Of a DNA stretch of 12,991 nt, positions 5,666-12,991 are shown piece after piece; the first letter of the stretch is position 1; the number at the start of each line of letters is the position of its first letter. Origin of the DNA: Acetobacteraceae bacterium (lineage in GTDB: Bacteria; Pseudomonadota; Alphaproteobacteria; Acetobacterales; Acetobacteraceae); assembly GCA_947476855.1 (NCBI GenBank), contig CANJSR010000091.1, positions 1-12,991 of the forward strand, in the 5' to 3' direction. Made by a program: the position numbers and the translations under genes. The notes under the pieces are model-generated. The model searched no databases. It was given only the letters and a program-made list of their open reading frames with translations, and was not told where the DNA came from.

Positions 5666-6613
5666 GTGATACGACGACGCCTTCGATCGGCTCTCTCCGC
5701 CACCATCCTCGGAACGTGCCTTCTCGGGGTTGGCATTCTCCTGACCTCTGCCCCCGGCAGGGCGCAGTTCCTCGGCGGCAACTACGACATCGCGCGCGAA
5801 CAGGCCGAAGCCGCCCGCGCGCTTCTGGAAAACGCCCAGGGCGCGCCGGCCCGCGTCGCCCTGTCCGGTGAAGGCACCCTGCGGCTGGAGGGGGGGCTGC
5901 AGTTCGTCGGCCGCGACATCGCCAGCCGCTATCTCCAGACCAACAACCTGGAAAACCCCGCCGATCTCGTGGGCCTGCTGTTGTATGGCGGCCGCACCGA
6001 ACCCTGGATCGCGGTGATCCGCCTGGTGCGCGACGGGTTCATCGATGCCGGCGCGATCACCCGGTGGACTCCGGACGACCTGCTGGCCAGCATCAAGGAC
6101 GACATCGCGCGGGAGAACCAGGCGCGGGCGAAGAAAAGCCTGCCGCCCCGCATTGTCGAAGGCTGGCGCATTCCGCCGCGCCATGACCCGGAGACCAACT
6201 CCCTCCTGTGGTCGGTCAGGTCCTATGTGGCCGGCGTCTCCTCGATGAACGAATCCGACGCCACCGCCCACCTCGCGCTGTTCGGCCGCAACGGCTATTT
6301 CCAGATCGATGTCACCGCGGCGGGCGCCACGATCCGGGAGTACGCGCGGGACTTCCCGATGCTCGCCGACAACCTGCGGTTCGTCGAGGGGAAGGGGTAT
6401 GGCGATTTCCTCCTGGGCACCGACACGGTCGCCCGCCACGGGTTGGCCACGGTGTTCGGCGTCGAAAGCCTGCGTCATGTCGGCTTCCTGGAGGGTGATC
6501 TGACCGGCGAACGCCTGATGATCTTCGGAATCGGCGGCGGTCTGGTTCTCGGGGCGGCGACCATGGCCGGCGCCTTGTTCGCCGCGAACCGGCGGCGCAA
6601 CCGCCGCATCTGA
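5666..6613 (+). CDS. DUF2167 family membrane protein
   Basis: From GTG 5666 this 315-residue protein has an N-terminal signal or anchor (MIRRRLRSAL, hydrophobic to about 33, then GRAQ). It has a DUF2167-like core and a C-terminal transmembrane helix at about 284-307 followed by the basic tail RRRNRRI. Family-like blocks are WIAVIRLVRDGFIDAG (about 114-129), LLASIKDD (139-146), EGWRIPPRHDPETNSLLW (165-182), FGRNGYFQI (206-214) and a YGDFLLGTDTVARHGLA segment (245-261). The bulk is predicted to sit outside the cytoplasm. The function of the family is unknown. An in-frame ATG at 5609 would overlap the amidohydrolase by 26 bp and add 19 polar residues before the signal sequence. GTG 5666 behind GGAG (5651-5654) gives a proper signal and is preferred. 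It may be read through from the amidohydrolases 31 bp upstream. Confidence 0.85.
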   Translation: MIRRRLRSALSATILGTCLLGVGILLTSAPGRAQFLGGNYDIAREQAEAARALLENAQGAPARVALSGEGTLRLEGGLQFVGRDIASRYLQTNNLENPADLVGLLLYGGRTEPWIAVIRLVRDGFIDAGAITRWTPDDLLASIKDDIARENQARAKKSLPPRIVEGWRIPPRHDPETNSLLWSVRSYVAGVSSMNESDATAHLALFGRNGYFQIDVTAAGATIREYARDFPMLADNLRFVEGKGYGDFLLGTDTVARHGLATVFGVESLRHVGFLEGDLTGERLMIFGIGGGLVLGAATMAGALFAANRRRNRRI

Positions 6614-6663
6614 GCGGCCCACCCCATCTCGACAGACCGGCGCGGATATCCCAGATCAGCCGC

Positions 6664-7815
6664 ATGGACATCACCAGCATCCCCGGCTCCCGCATCGTCA
6701 CCGTCGCCCGCGCCGCCTTCGCGACCCCGGGTGTCGACTTCCTCTGCTTCGGCGAATCGGACCAGCCCAGCCCCGAGGCCGCCCACCGGGCCGCGATCGC
6801 CGCCCTCGCGGACGGAGAGACCCGGTACTCCGATGTCCGTGGCCTGCCCGCGCTGCGCGAGTCGCTCGCCGCCTACCTGACCGGACTGCATGCGAAGCCG
6901 GTCGACGAGTCCCGCATCCAGGTCACCGCCTCCGGCATGGCCGCCGTCTCGATCGCGCTGGCGGCGACGGTGCGAGCCGGGCAGCGCGTCGTGATCCACA
7001 ACCCGCTCTGGCCGAATATCGCCAACGCCATCCTGCTGCGCGGCGCCCTTGTCGATCCGATCGACCTGATCGCCGAACCGGATGGCCGCTTCCGCCTCGA
7101 CCTCGATCGGCTGGAGCAGATGATGGCGGGGGCGCGGGCCTTCGTCCTGAACTCCCCCAACAACCCGACCGGCTGGACCGCCACGGCCGCCGAACTGCGC
7201 GCCATCCTGGACATCGCTCGCCGGCACCAGGTCTGGGTCATCTCGGATGAGGTCTATACGCGGCTGGTCTATGACGGATCCCCCGCCGCGCCGTCGCTGC
7301 TGGACGTGGCGGAGCCCGATGACCGGGTGATCGTCTGCAACAGCTTCTCCAAGACCTGGATCATGACCGGCTGGCGCCTGGGCTGGATGGTCGTGCCGGC
7401 CGGGACCCGCGACAGCTTCACGGAGATCGTGGAGGTCAGCCATTCCGGCGTCGCCGCCTTCGTCCAGCGCGCCGGCATCGCGGCGATCGGACAGCCGGAC
7501 ACGGTGTCCCGCTTCGTCGCCCATTGCGCGACCGGGCGGGACCTGGCCGGGGCGGCGCTGAACGGGCTGAACGGGGTCCGGTATGCGGCTCCCGACGGCG
7601 CCTTCTATGCCTTCGTCGGCATCGACGGGCTGCGTGATTCGCTCGACCTCGCCTTGAAGCTGGTCACCAAACACGGGGTCGCCGTGGCGCCCGGCATCGC
7701 CTTCGGGCCCGCGGGGGAGGGCAGTCTCCGCATCTGCTTCGCCCAGTCCGCCGAGACGATGGCGCGCGCGATGCAGCGCCTGCGCGACGGGCTGCGGGCG
7801 GAAATGGCGGCGTGA
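6664..7815 (+). CDS. Pyridoxal phosphate-dependent class I/II aminotransferase
   Basis: This 383-residue protein is a complete fold-type I aminotransferase of the AspC-like class. Visible features are the substrate-domain segment around RYSDVRGLPALRESLAAY (54-71), VTASGMAAVS (87-96) for phosphate binding, and NSPNNPTG (163-170) with N167. Also present are ISDEVY (193-198) with D195 pairing to the pyridine nitrogen, the Schiff-base lysine K230 in SFSKTWIMTGWRLGW, and R356 (SLRICFA) for the substrate carboxylate. It should transfer an amino group between an amino acid and a 2-oxo acid in the cytoplasm; the specificity cannot be read from sequence. ATG 6664 has only a weak upstream ribosome binding site. 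Its stop overlaps the GTG start of the next gene as GTGA, so the two are translationally coupled. Confidence 0.93.
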   Translation: MDITSIPGSRIVTVARAAFATPGVDFLCFGESDQPSPEAAHRAAIAALADGETRYSDVRGLPALRESLAAYLTGLHAKPVDESRIQVTASGMAAVSIALAATVRAGQRVVIHNPLWPNIANAILLRGALVDPIDLIAEPDGRFRLDLDRLEQMMAGARAFVLNSPNNPTGWTATAAELRAILDIARRHQVWVISDEVYTRLVYDGSPAAPSLLDVAEPDDRVIVCNSFSKTWIMTGWRLGWMVVPAGTRDSFTEIVEVSHSGVAAFVQRAGIAAIGQPDTVSRFVAHCATGRDLAGAALNGLNGVRYAAPDGAFYAFVGIDGLRDSLDLALKLVTKHGVAVAPGIAFGPAGEGSLRICFAQSAETMARAMQRLRDGLRAEMAA

Positions 7816-8477
7816 GCAAGCCGCCGCGCCGGGTCTGCGTCGTCTGCGGCGCCCCGGCGCACCCCCCCTTCCGCGCCCCGCAGCCCGAAACCGCCCCCGA
7901 CCTGGACATGCGCCCCGGGGAGCCCGCGCGCTCCACCCTGGATCAATGGCTGCGGGTCTGCCGCCGCTGCGGGACGGCCGCTCCCGACCTGGCGGACCTG
8001 CCCGCCGCCGCGCGGGAGATCGCGCCCACCCTGCCCGCCGAAACCTCGCCCTTCCTGCGCCATGCCGCCTTGTGCGATTCCCTCGGCGATGCGAGCGGGC
8101 GGGCCGAGGCGATCCTGCAAGCCGCCTGGGCCGCCGATGACGCGGGAGACGAACCAGCCGCCGCCGCGCTGCGCCGCCAGGTCGCCGACCTGTGGGCCGA
8201 CAGTCCCGCGACCGAAACCCGCCTGCGCCGTCTCGACGTGCTCCGCCGGTCGGGCGAATGGGAAAAGGCGGAGGCTTTGGCCGGGACCTTGGCGGGGGAG
8301 CCACTGGACGAAATCCCACGCGCCGTCGTCGCCTTCCAACGGGCGCGGATCGCCGCCCGGGACTCTGGCCGGCATCTGATCAGCAGCGCCCTGCCCCCAC
8401 CAGCCCACGCCCCGCACGTCACCCATGTCCAGGCCCGCCGTCCCGGCCTCATGGCTCGGCTGTTCGGCCGGGGCTAG
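7812..8477 (+). CDS. Cys4 zinc-ribbon-like hypothetical protein resembling DUF2225
   Basis: This 221-residue protein starts at GTG 7812 inside the aminotransferase stop. The N-terminal 60 residues hold two CxxC pairs, C9-V-V-C12 and C50-R-R-C53, separated by DLDMRPGEPARSTLDQW. This layout is like DUF2225 proteins (CPvCg, then a D-x-R stretch, then CP-x-CgyAa), so a zinc-binding ribbon is likely. The middle (about 65-175) is alpha-helical with a TPR-like flavour: LRHAALCDSLGDASGRAEAI and AAWAADDAGDEPAAAALRRQ. The C-terminus is proline-rich and ends in a basic hydrophobic patch (PGLMARLFGRG). No signal peptide is seen. The function is unknown. The tight coupling to the aminotransferase suggests shared expression rather than a proven shared pathway. 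The DUF2225 link is by pattern only. Confidence 0.8.
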   Translation: MSKPPRRVCVVCGAPAHPPFRAPQPETAPDLDMRPGEPARSTLDQWLRVCRRCGTAAPDLADLPAAAREIAPTLPAETSPFLRHAALCDSLGDASGRAEAILQAAWAADDAGDEPAAAALRRQVADLWADSPATETRLRRLDVLRRSGEWEKAEALAGTLAGEPLDEIPRAVVAFQRARIAARDSGRHLISSALPPPAHAPHVTHVQARRPGLMARLFGRG

Positions 8478-8513
8478 GCGGGCGGCCGCCTTCCGTTATT
8501 CACAGGATTGTCA

Positions 8514-8564
8514 AAGCCCCGGCCACAACCGGGCTTGCGGCGCGGCGAAACAAGACGTTAGGCT
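8514..8564 (+). promoter_or_regulatory. Hairpin and weak promoter before ybjN
   Basis: AAGCCCCGG (8514-8522) can pair with CCGGGCTT (8529-8536) with one bulged C, giving a GC-rich hairpin without a T-tract. It is thus not a typical intrinsic terminator. It overlaps TTGCGG (8535-8540), a plausible -35 box 18 bp from TAGGCT (8559-8564). The arrangement could end the upstream unit and start the ybjN-proC unit, but each element is weak. Confidence 0.3.
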
Positions 8565-8571
8565 AAATTTC

Positions 8572-8632
8572 GTGGTCAACCCCGGGCGAATCCACAACAT
8601 TTCGGATTCGAGGCCTCGGGGCCGGCGACCAC
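8572..8632 (+). other. Structured 5' leader of the ybjN-proC unit
   Basis: Several complementary segments are nested here. GTGGTC (8572-8577) pairs with GACCAC (8627-8632). Inside it, CGAATCC (8587-8593) pairs perfectly with GGATTCG (8604-8610) around a 10-nt loop. The palindrome CGAGGCCTCG (8609-8618) competes with the end of that stem. The region ends about 20 nt before the ybjN ribosome binding site (GGAGA, 8652-8656). It matches no riboswitch I know. Confidence 0.35.
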
Positions 8633-8663
8633 ACTCGGCCTTCCTTCTGTCGGGAGACCCCGT

Positions 8664-9167
8664 ATGTCAGCTACGCTGACGCGGTTGGTGGAGAAAGCAG
8701 CCAACCCGCTCGATATCATGGAACAGATCATCATTGCCAACGAATGGAGTTTCGACCGCCGGAACGAGACTGAAATGGCGGCCGAGGTGCCCGGAAGCTG
8801 GTGCGATTACGGCCTGTTCTTCAACTGGTCGCAGGAAATCAGCGCCATGCACTTCACCTGTGCCTTCGATCTGAAGGTGCCGGAGAAACATCGGGCCGCG
8901 CTATATGAACTCCTGGCCCTGGCCAATGAACGGCTGTGGATCGGTCATTTCGGCATGGACACCGAGGACGGGATGCCGGTCTTCCGCCATGCCGTGCTGC
9001 TGCGCGGCGCGCCCGGGGCCTCGGCCGAGAGCCTTGAGGATATGGTGGACATCGCGATCACGGAGTGCGAACGGTTCTTCCCCGCCTTCCAGTTCGTGCT
9101 GTGGGGCGGCAAATCACCGGCCGACGCCCTGGCTGCGGCCATGCTGGAATGTGTGGGAGAAGCATGA
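8664..9167 (+). CDS. YbjN domain-containing protein
   Basis: This 167-residue cytoplasmic protein is of the YbjN (PF10722) type. It shows an N-terminal helix (NPLDIMEQIIIANEWSFDRR), an alternating beta segment (EMAAEVPGSWCDYGLFFNW and AMHFTCAFDLKV), a helix with LLALANERLWIGHFGMD, and a C-terminal helix with ITECERFFPAFQFVLWGG. YbjN proteins resemble type III secretion chaperone folds, and their biochemical role is unclear. ATG 8664 follows GGAGA at a good spacing. The stop overlaps the proC start as ATGA (9164-9167). A ybjN-proC pairing is, to my knowledge, common in alphaproteobacteria; it points to coordinated expression without explaining a link to proline. Confidence 0.88.
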   Translation: MSATLTRLVEKAANPLDIMEQIIIANEWSFDRRNETEMAAEVPGSWCDYGLFFNWSQEISAMHFTCAFDLKVPEKHRAALYELLALANERLWIGHFGMDTEDGMPVFRHAVLLRGAPGASAESLEDMVDIAITECERFFPAFQFVLWGGKSPADALAAAMLECVGEA

Positions 9168-9973
9168 CGAACCCGATACCGCCCATCCTGCTGGTGGGCT
9201 GCGGCCGGATGGGCAGCGCGATGCTGTCCGGCTGGCGCGAGGAAGGCCTGTCCGCATCGTTCGCCGTCGACCCGAGCCCCGCCGCCGCGGAACAGGCCGG
9301 GCCCGACCTGACGGTGGTGGGCGATCTGTCGGACATCCCGGCGGGCTTCACCCCCGCCGCCGTCGTGCTGGCGGTGAAGCCCCAGAACGCCGCCGCCGTC
9401 CTGCCGCTGTATGCGAAGTTCGGCGACAAGGCCGTGTTCCTGTCGATCATGGCCGGCCGCACCATGGGCGGCATCCAGGCCCTGCTGGGTGGCGGCGCCG
9501 CCGTCGTGCGCGCCATGCCGAATACCCCGGCCGCGGTGCGCCAGGGCATGACCGTGTGCTGTCCCGCCCCCGCCGTATCCCAAGCCCAGCGCGACCTGTG
9601 CGACCGGCTGCTGCGGGCGATCGGGCTGGTGGAGTGGGTGGATGATGAAGGCCTGCTCGACGCCGTCACCGCCGTGTCCGGCAGCGGCCCAGCCTATGTC
9701 TTCCTGCTCGCCGAACTGATGGAAGCCGCCGCGCGCCAGCAGGGCATTCCGCCCGCCATGGCGCGGACGCTCGCCCGACAGACAGTCGCCGGTTCGGGCG
9801 CCCTACTCGCCGCGAGCAAGGAGGAGGCGTCCCAGCTTCGGGTCGGCGTCACCAGCCCCGGCGGCACGACCGAGGCGGCGCTGCGGGTCCTGATGGCCGA
9901 TGACGCCTGGCCCAAGGCCGTCGCACAGGCGATCGAGGACGCGACGAAGCGGTCCCGCGAACTCGCGAATTGA
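9164..9973 (+). CDS. proC: Pyrroline-5-carboxylate reductase
   Basis: This 269-residue enzyme reduces 1-pyrroline-5-carboxylate to L-proline with NAD(P)H, the last step of proline biosynthesis in the cytoplasm. The N-terminal Rossmann motif is G12-C-G14-x-M-G17 (LLVGCGRMGSAM), followed by VLAVKPQ (68-74) and VRAMPNTPA (115-123). The P5CR signature appears as VSGSGPAYVF (171-180) and GVTSPGGTTEAAL (228-240). Length and motifs are normal for the family. The correct start is ATG 9164, with GGGAGA a few bases upstream and a four-base overlap with ybjN. The same frame is open further left inside ybjN, but that part shows no homology. A TetR-type gene follows 30 bp downstream. Confidence 0.97.
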   Translation: MTNPIPPILLVGCGRMGSAMLSGWREEGLSASFAVDPSPAAAEQAGPDLTVVGDLSDIPAGFTPAAVVLAVKPQNAAAVLPLYAKFGDKAVFLSIMAGRTMGGIQALLGGGAAVVRAMPNTPAAVRQGMTVCCPAPAVSQAQRDLCDRLLRAIGLVEWVDDEGLLDAVTAVSGSGPAYVFLLAELMEAAARQQGIPPAMARTLARQTVAGSGALLAASKEEASQLRVGVTSPGGTTEAALRVLMADDAWPKAVAQAIEDATKRSRELAN

Positions 9974-10003
9974 CGAACGGCCATCCATGACCACGTTGGA
10001 ATC

Positions 10004-10614
10004 ATGAGCCACACCGAACAGGATGCCGCGCTGGTCGCCGCCGCCCTCGCCATCGCGGCGGACAAGGGCTGGCAGGCGGTTACGGTCATGGATGCCGCTC
10101 GGGCTGCCGGGGTTCCCCTGCCCTTGGCGCGGGAACGGTTTCCGTCGCGCGGTGCCATCCTGATGGGGCTCGGGCGGATGGCGGACCAGGCGGTGCTGGC
10201 CGAGGTGCCCACCGATGGCTCAGTTCGCGACCGGCTGTTCGACCTGCTGATGCGGCGGCTGGATGCGTTCCAGCAGCATCGGGCGGGCGTCGTGGCCGTG
10301 CTGCGCTCCCTGCCCTCCGACCCCGCGACCGCGATCATGCTGGCCTGCGCCACGCGGCGGAGCATGCGCTGGATGCTGGACGCCGCCGGGGTCCCGACCG
10401 CTGGCCTGGGCGGTGAGTTGCGGCTGCGCGGGCTGATCGGGGTGTGGCTCTGGGCCGTGCGGGCCTGGGAGAAGGACGAGTCCGAGGACCTGTCCGCCAC
10501 CATGGCCGCGCTGGACACGGCGCTCGGGCGGGCGGAACAGGCGGCGAAGTGGCTTGGGAGAGAACGGCGGGAGGCGACGCCGCCTGCCGAACCCGAACCC
10601 AACCGGTCCGAGGA

Positions 10615-10618
<4 letters not shown>
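10004..10618 (+). CDS. TetR-type transcriptional regulator
   Basis: This 204-residue protein begins with a TetR-like DNA-binding module. A first helix (about 7-21, AALVAAALAIAADKGW) is followed by the helix-turn-helix VTVMDAARAAGVPLPLARERFPSRGAIL (split here as VTVMDAARAAGVPLPLARER plus FPSRGAIL, about 26-53). The all-helical C-terminal domain includes RDRLFDLLMRRLDAFQQHR, LIGVWLWAVRAWEKD and a charged, proline-rich tail. The C-terminal half also recalls the COQ9-like branch of this fold. The ligand and target are unknown. It follows proC by 30 bp with only a weak ribosome binding site, so it is probably the last gene of the ybjN-proC unit and may regulate it (inference). Its TAG stop shares CTAG with the stop of the convergent gene. 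Confidence 0.8.
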
Positions 10619-11442
<824 letters not shown>

Positions 11443-11494
11443 GGTTCGGCTTCCTTTTGGTCAGGTTCATGGTCCGGAGATGAATCGACTTTGC

Positions 11495-11521
11495 GTTTGC
11501 GCTGTGGCAAACCCCGTTTGC
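11495..11521. promoter_or_regulatory. Triple GTTTGC half-site, candidate operator
   Basis: Within the 103-bp divergent spacer, GTTTGC (11495-11500), its perfect inverse GCAAAC (11507-11512) and again GTTTGC (11516-11521) lie with spacers of 6 and 3 bp. Any two neighbours form a perfect inverted repeat. The position, between the PEP mutase-like gene and the PEP-CTERM gene, suits an operator. No convincing -35/-10 pair could be assigned around it. Confidence 0.35.
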
Positions 11522-11545
11522 AGGCGAAATGACAGAGACTGGTTC

Positions 11546-12280
11546 ATGAGCATGAGACAAATCGTCCTTGCCTCGTTCGTGGCGGGCGCGATCGCGGTCC
11601 CGGTTCAGGCCGCGACGATCACCTACAATGCCGGCCTCGGGACCTTGCCGACGGCCCAGGGCTGGACGCTGTACGAGGGTGGCGGCGTCGTGCCTGCCCC
11701 GACTGTATCGGGCGGGTTGTTGCAGCAGGGGCCGACCGTTTTCTCGGGTCATCAGTATTGGGAATATGACCACTCGACCTTCAACTTCGCGACCGGGTCG
11801 ATCAGTGTCGACTTCCGGATCAAGATCGATTCCGCAAGCTTTCATGCCTACCCGCGCGGCGGCTACACGGTGGTGGTGAGCGATGCCGATGGGCGGATGT
11901 CGGCGCTGTACCTGTCCAGCGGATCCGTGTTCTTGACCAATGATCCGGTCACGGGCAGTTCGTCGATCATCCCGTTCAATACGACCGACGGGTTCCATGA
12001 CTACAACCTGGCCATCAACTCGTCTGGCGCCGCCCTGTCGATCGACGGCACCCCGATCGTCAGCATGGGACTGGGCAGCATCGGCGTGCAGCCGGGCCAT
12101 CTCATCTCCTTCGGTGACGCGACGCTTCTGGGCGACAGCGAGTCCGACCTTGCCTTTTTCACCGTCAGCGGTGTCACGCTGCTGACGCCAGTGGTGCCAG
12201 CGCCGGAGCCTGCCTCGATCGGCCTGCTCGCCCTGGGCCTCGCAACCTTGGCGGGATTGCGTCGCCGCGCCTCACGCTGA
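11546..12280 (+). CDS. Secreted PEP-CTERM sorting domain protein with a lectin-like domain
   Basis: This 244-residue protein has an N-terminal signal peptide (MSMRQIVLASFVAGAIAVPV, cleavage likely after VQA at 22). It ends with a PEP-CTERM tail: VPAPEPASIGL at about 217-227, a hydrophobic helix (LLALGLATLAGL) and the basic end RRRASR. Such tails direct proteins to an exosortase for processing and export to the envelope or matrix. The middle is beta-rich and looks like a concanavalin/LamG-type sandwich, with SISVDFRIKI, GGYTVVVSDADGRMSALYL, TTDGFHDYNLAI and ALSIDGTPI. Sugar binding is thus possible but unproven. The frame is open far upstream antisense to the neighbouring gene. ATG 11546 (or ATG 11552, two codons later) is the start that yields the signal peptide, although its ribosome binding site is weak. 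No exosortase gene is in the window. Confidence 0.88.
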   Translation: MSMRQIVLASFVAGAIAVPVQAATITYNAGLGTLPTAQGWTLYEGGGVVPAPTVSGGLLQQGPTVFSGHQYWEYDHSTFNFATGSISVDFRIKIDSASFHAYPRGGYTVVVSDADGRMSALYLSSGSVFLTNDPVTGSSSIIPFNTTDGFHDYNLAINSSGAALSIDGTPIVSMGLGSIGVQPGHLISFGDATLLGDSESDLAFFTVSGVTLLTPVVPAPEPASIGLLALGLATLAGLRRRASR

Positions 12281-12283
12281 AAC

Positions 12284-12318
12284 GAAAAACGCCCCGGAAC
12301 CGACAGGCTCCGGGGCGT
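12284..12318 (-). terminator. Intrinsic terminator of the thiolase gene, possibly two-way
   Basis: A 13-bp stem with one mismatch (12289-12301 with 12306-12318) closes a GACA loop. The outer ten pairs, ACGCCCCGGA with TCCGGGGCGT, are perfect. On the minus strand the hairpin is followed by TTTTT (plus A-tract 12284-12288), a typical intrinsic terminator for the thiolase gene, whose stop lies at 12339-12341. On the plus strand the hairpin starts 8 bp after the PEP-CTERM stop but lacks a strong T-tract. Confidence 0.85.
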
Positions 12319-12338
12319 CGTCGTTGCGATCAGGCTGA

Positions 12339-12991
12339 TCAGACCCGCTCGATCAGCGCCGCGATGCCCTGGCCAACGCCGATGCACATCGTGACGATCG
12401 CGCGCTTCTGACCGCGCTCCTCCATCGCGTGAACCGCCGTCAGGGCCAGACGGGCGCCGGACATGCCCAGGGGATGGCCGAGCGCGATGGCGCCGCCGTG
12501 GGGGTTCACGTGGTCGGCGTCATCGGGCAGGCCGAGTTGCCGCAGAACCGCCAGAGCCTGGCTGGCGAAGGCCTCGTTCAGCTCGATCACGTCGATGTCG
12601 CCGATCGACAGGCCGGTGCGGGCCAGCAGCTTCTGCACCGCGGGGGCCGGCCCGATGCCCATGATCCGCGGCGGGACGCCGGCGGTCTGCATCGCGATGA
12701 CGCGGGCGCGGGGGGTCAGGCCATGGCGCTTCACGCCGGCTTCGGAAGCCAGCAGCAACGCCGCCGCCCCGTCATTCACGCCCGAGGCGTTGCCGGCGGT
12801 CACCGTGCCTGGATCGCGGAACGGAGTCCGCAGCTTGGCCAAGCCCTCCAGCGTCGTGTCGGCGCGGGGGTGTTCGTCCTTGTCGATGACGGTGTCGCCC
12901 TTGCGGCCCTTGATGGTGACCGGAACGATCTCCTCACCGAAGAAGCCGCTGTTCTGGGCGGCGACGGCCCGCATCTGGCTGCGATAGGCGA
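12339..12991 (-). CDS. Thiolase (acetyl-CoA acyltransferase), C-terminal part (5' end outside window)
   Basis: The minus frame is open to the window end and encodes at least 217 C-terminal residues of a thiolase; the N-terminal half with the first catalytic cysteine is missing. Visible motifs are [56 protein letters not shown], the catalytic histidine region [20 protein letters not shown], and the second catalytic cysteine in TMCIGVGQG with ending IERV. The enzyme forms or cleaves 3-oxoacyl-CoA using CoA. The [11 protein letters not shown] and [16 protein letters not shown] segments resemble 3-oxoadipyl-CoA thiolase (PcaF) as well as acetyl-CoA acetyltransferases, so the substrate is left open. 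ATG at 12974 is internal: the frame continues upstream as AYRSQ. A strong terminator follows the stop. Confidence 0.93.
   Translation of the reverse strand, partial: AYRSQMRAVAAQNSGFFGEEIVPVTIKGRKGDTVIDKDEHPRADTTLEGLAKLRTPFRDPGTVTAGNASGVNDGAAALLLASEAGVKRHGLTPRARVIAMQTAGVPPRIMGIGPAPAVQKLLARTGLSIGDIDVIELNEAFASQALAVLRQLGLPDDADHVNPHGGAIALGHPLGMSGARLALTAVHAMEERGQKRAIVTMCIGVGQGIAALIERV

Noticed and set aside
4372..5781. 469-codon minus-strand open frame opposite the second amidohydrolase
   Set aside because: It is a shadow of a well-supported plus-strand gene in GC-rich DNA. Its product has no recognisable motifs and is rich in Arg, Gly and His.
6475..8319. 614-codon minus-strand open frame opposite the aminotransferase and its neighbour
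   Set aside because: It lies across three real genes, shows only low-complexity Arg/Gly/Pro composition and has no domain.
8514..8536. Intrinsic terminator after the zinc-ribbon-like gene
   Set aside because: The hairpin has a bulge and is not followed by a T-tract, so it is recorded only as a possible structure.
11505..11522. Sigma-54 promoter before the PEP-CTERM gene (TGGCA followed by TTTGCA)
   Set aside because: The GG and GC doublets are 12 bp apart instead of the required 10, and the bases are explained by the GTTTGC inverted repeats.

Overview
The window is very GC-rich, densely coding bacterial DNA with strong G/C bias at third codon positions. The gene content is a partial hydantoinase/oxoprolinase, a ybjN-proC-tetR cluster, a DUF2167 membrane protein, a Rieske ferredoxin with amidohydrolases, a PEP-CTERM protein and a PcaF-like thiolase. 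This suggests an alphaproteobacterium, probably in the Rhodospirillales/Acetobacterales; that placement is inferred from gene content and base composition only.

Left part (1-2490). The 3' end of a hydantoinase A/5-oxoprolinase-type gene runs convergently into a LuxR-type regulator on the minus strand. About 0.8 kb of decayed DNA follows. It holds a short open frame with a good Shine-Dalgarno sequence, a degenerate ApbE (FAD:protein FMN transferase) C-terminal relic and a truncated IS3-family OrfA. This debris abuts the 3' end of a complete minus-strand tRNA-Ala(GGC) gene, which has a clear sigma-70-like promoter.

Centre-left (2490-6613). A small secreted two-cysteine protein (minus) is divergent from a compact plus-strand operon: a stand-alone Rieske [2Fe-2S] ferredoxin, two tandem paralogous amidohydrolase-2 (PF04909) proteins joined by an ATGA overlap, and then a DUF2167 membrane protein. 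No oxygenase alpha subunit or reductase lies in the window, so the partner of the ferredoxin is unknown. A 24-bp imperfect tandem repeat sits directly before the ferredoxin ribosome binding site. This operon is the least explained and most interesting part.

Centre-right (6664-10618). A fold-type I aminotransferase overlaps a Cys4 zinc-ribbon-like protein resembling DUF2225. After a structured-looking leader comes ybjN, an overlapping proC (last step of proline synthesis) and a TetR-type regulator, apparently one transcription unit.

Right end (10615-12991). An isocitrate lyase/PEP mutase superfamily protein (minus) ends on the same CTAG as tetR. It is divergent from a secreted PEP-CTERM protein across a 103-bp spacer holding three GTTTGC half-sites. 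A strong hairpin terminator separates the PEP-CTERM gene from the C-terminal part of a thiolase that runs off the window.
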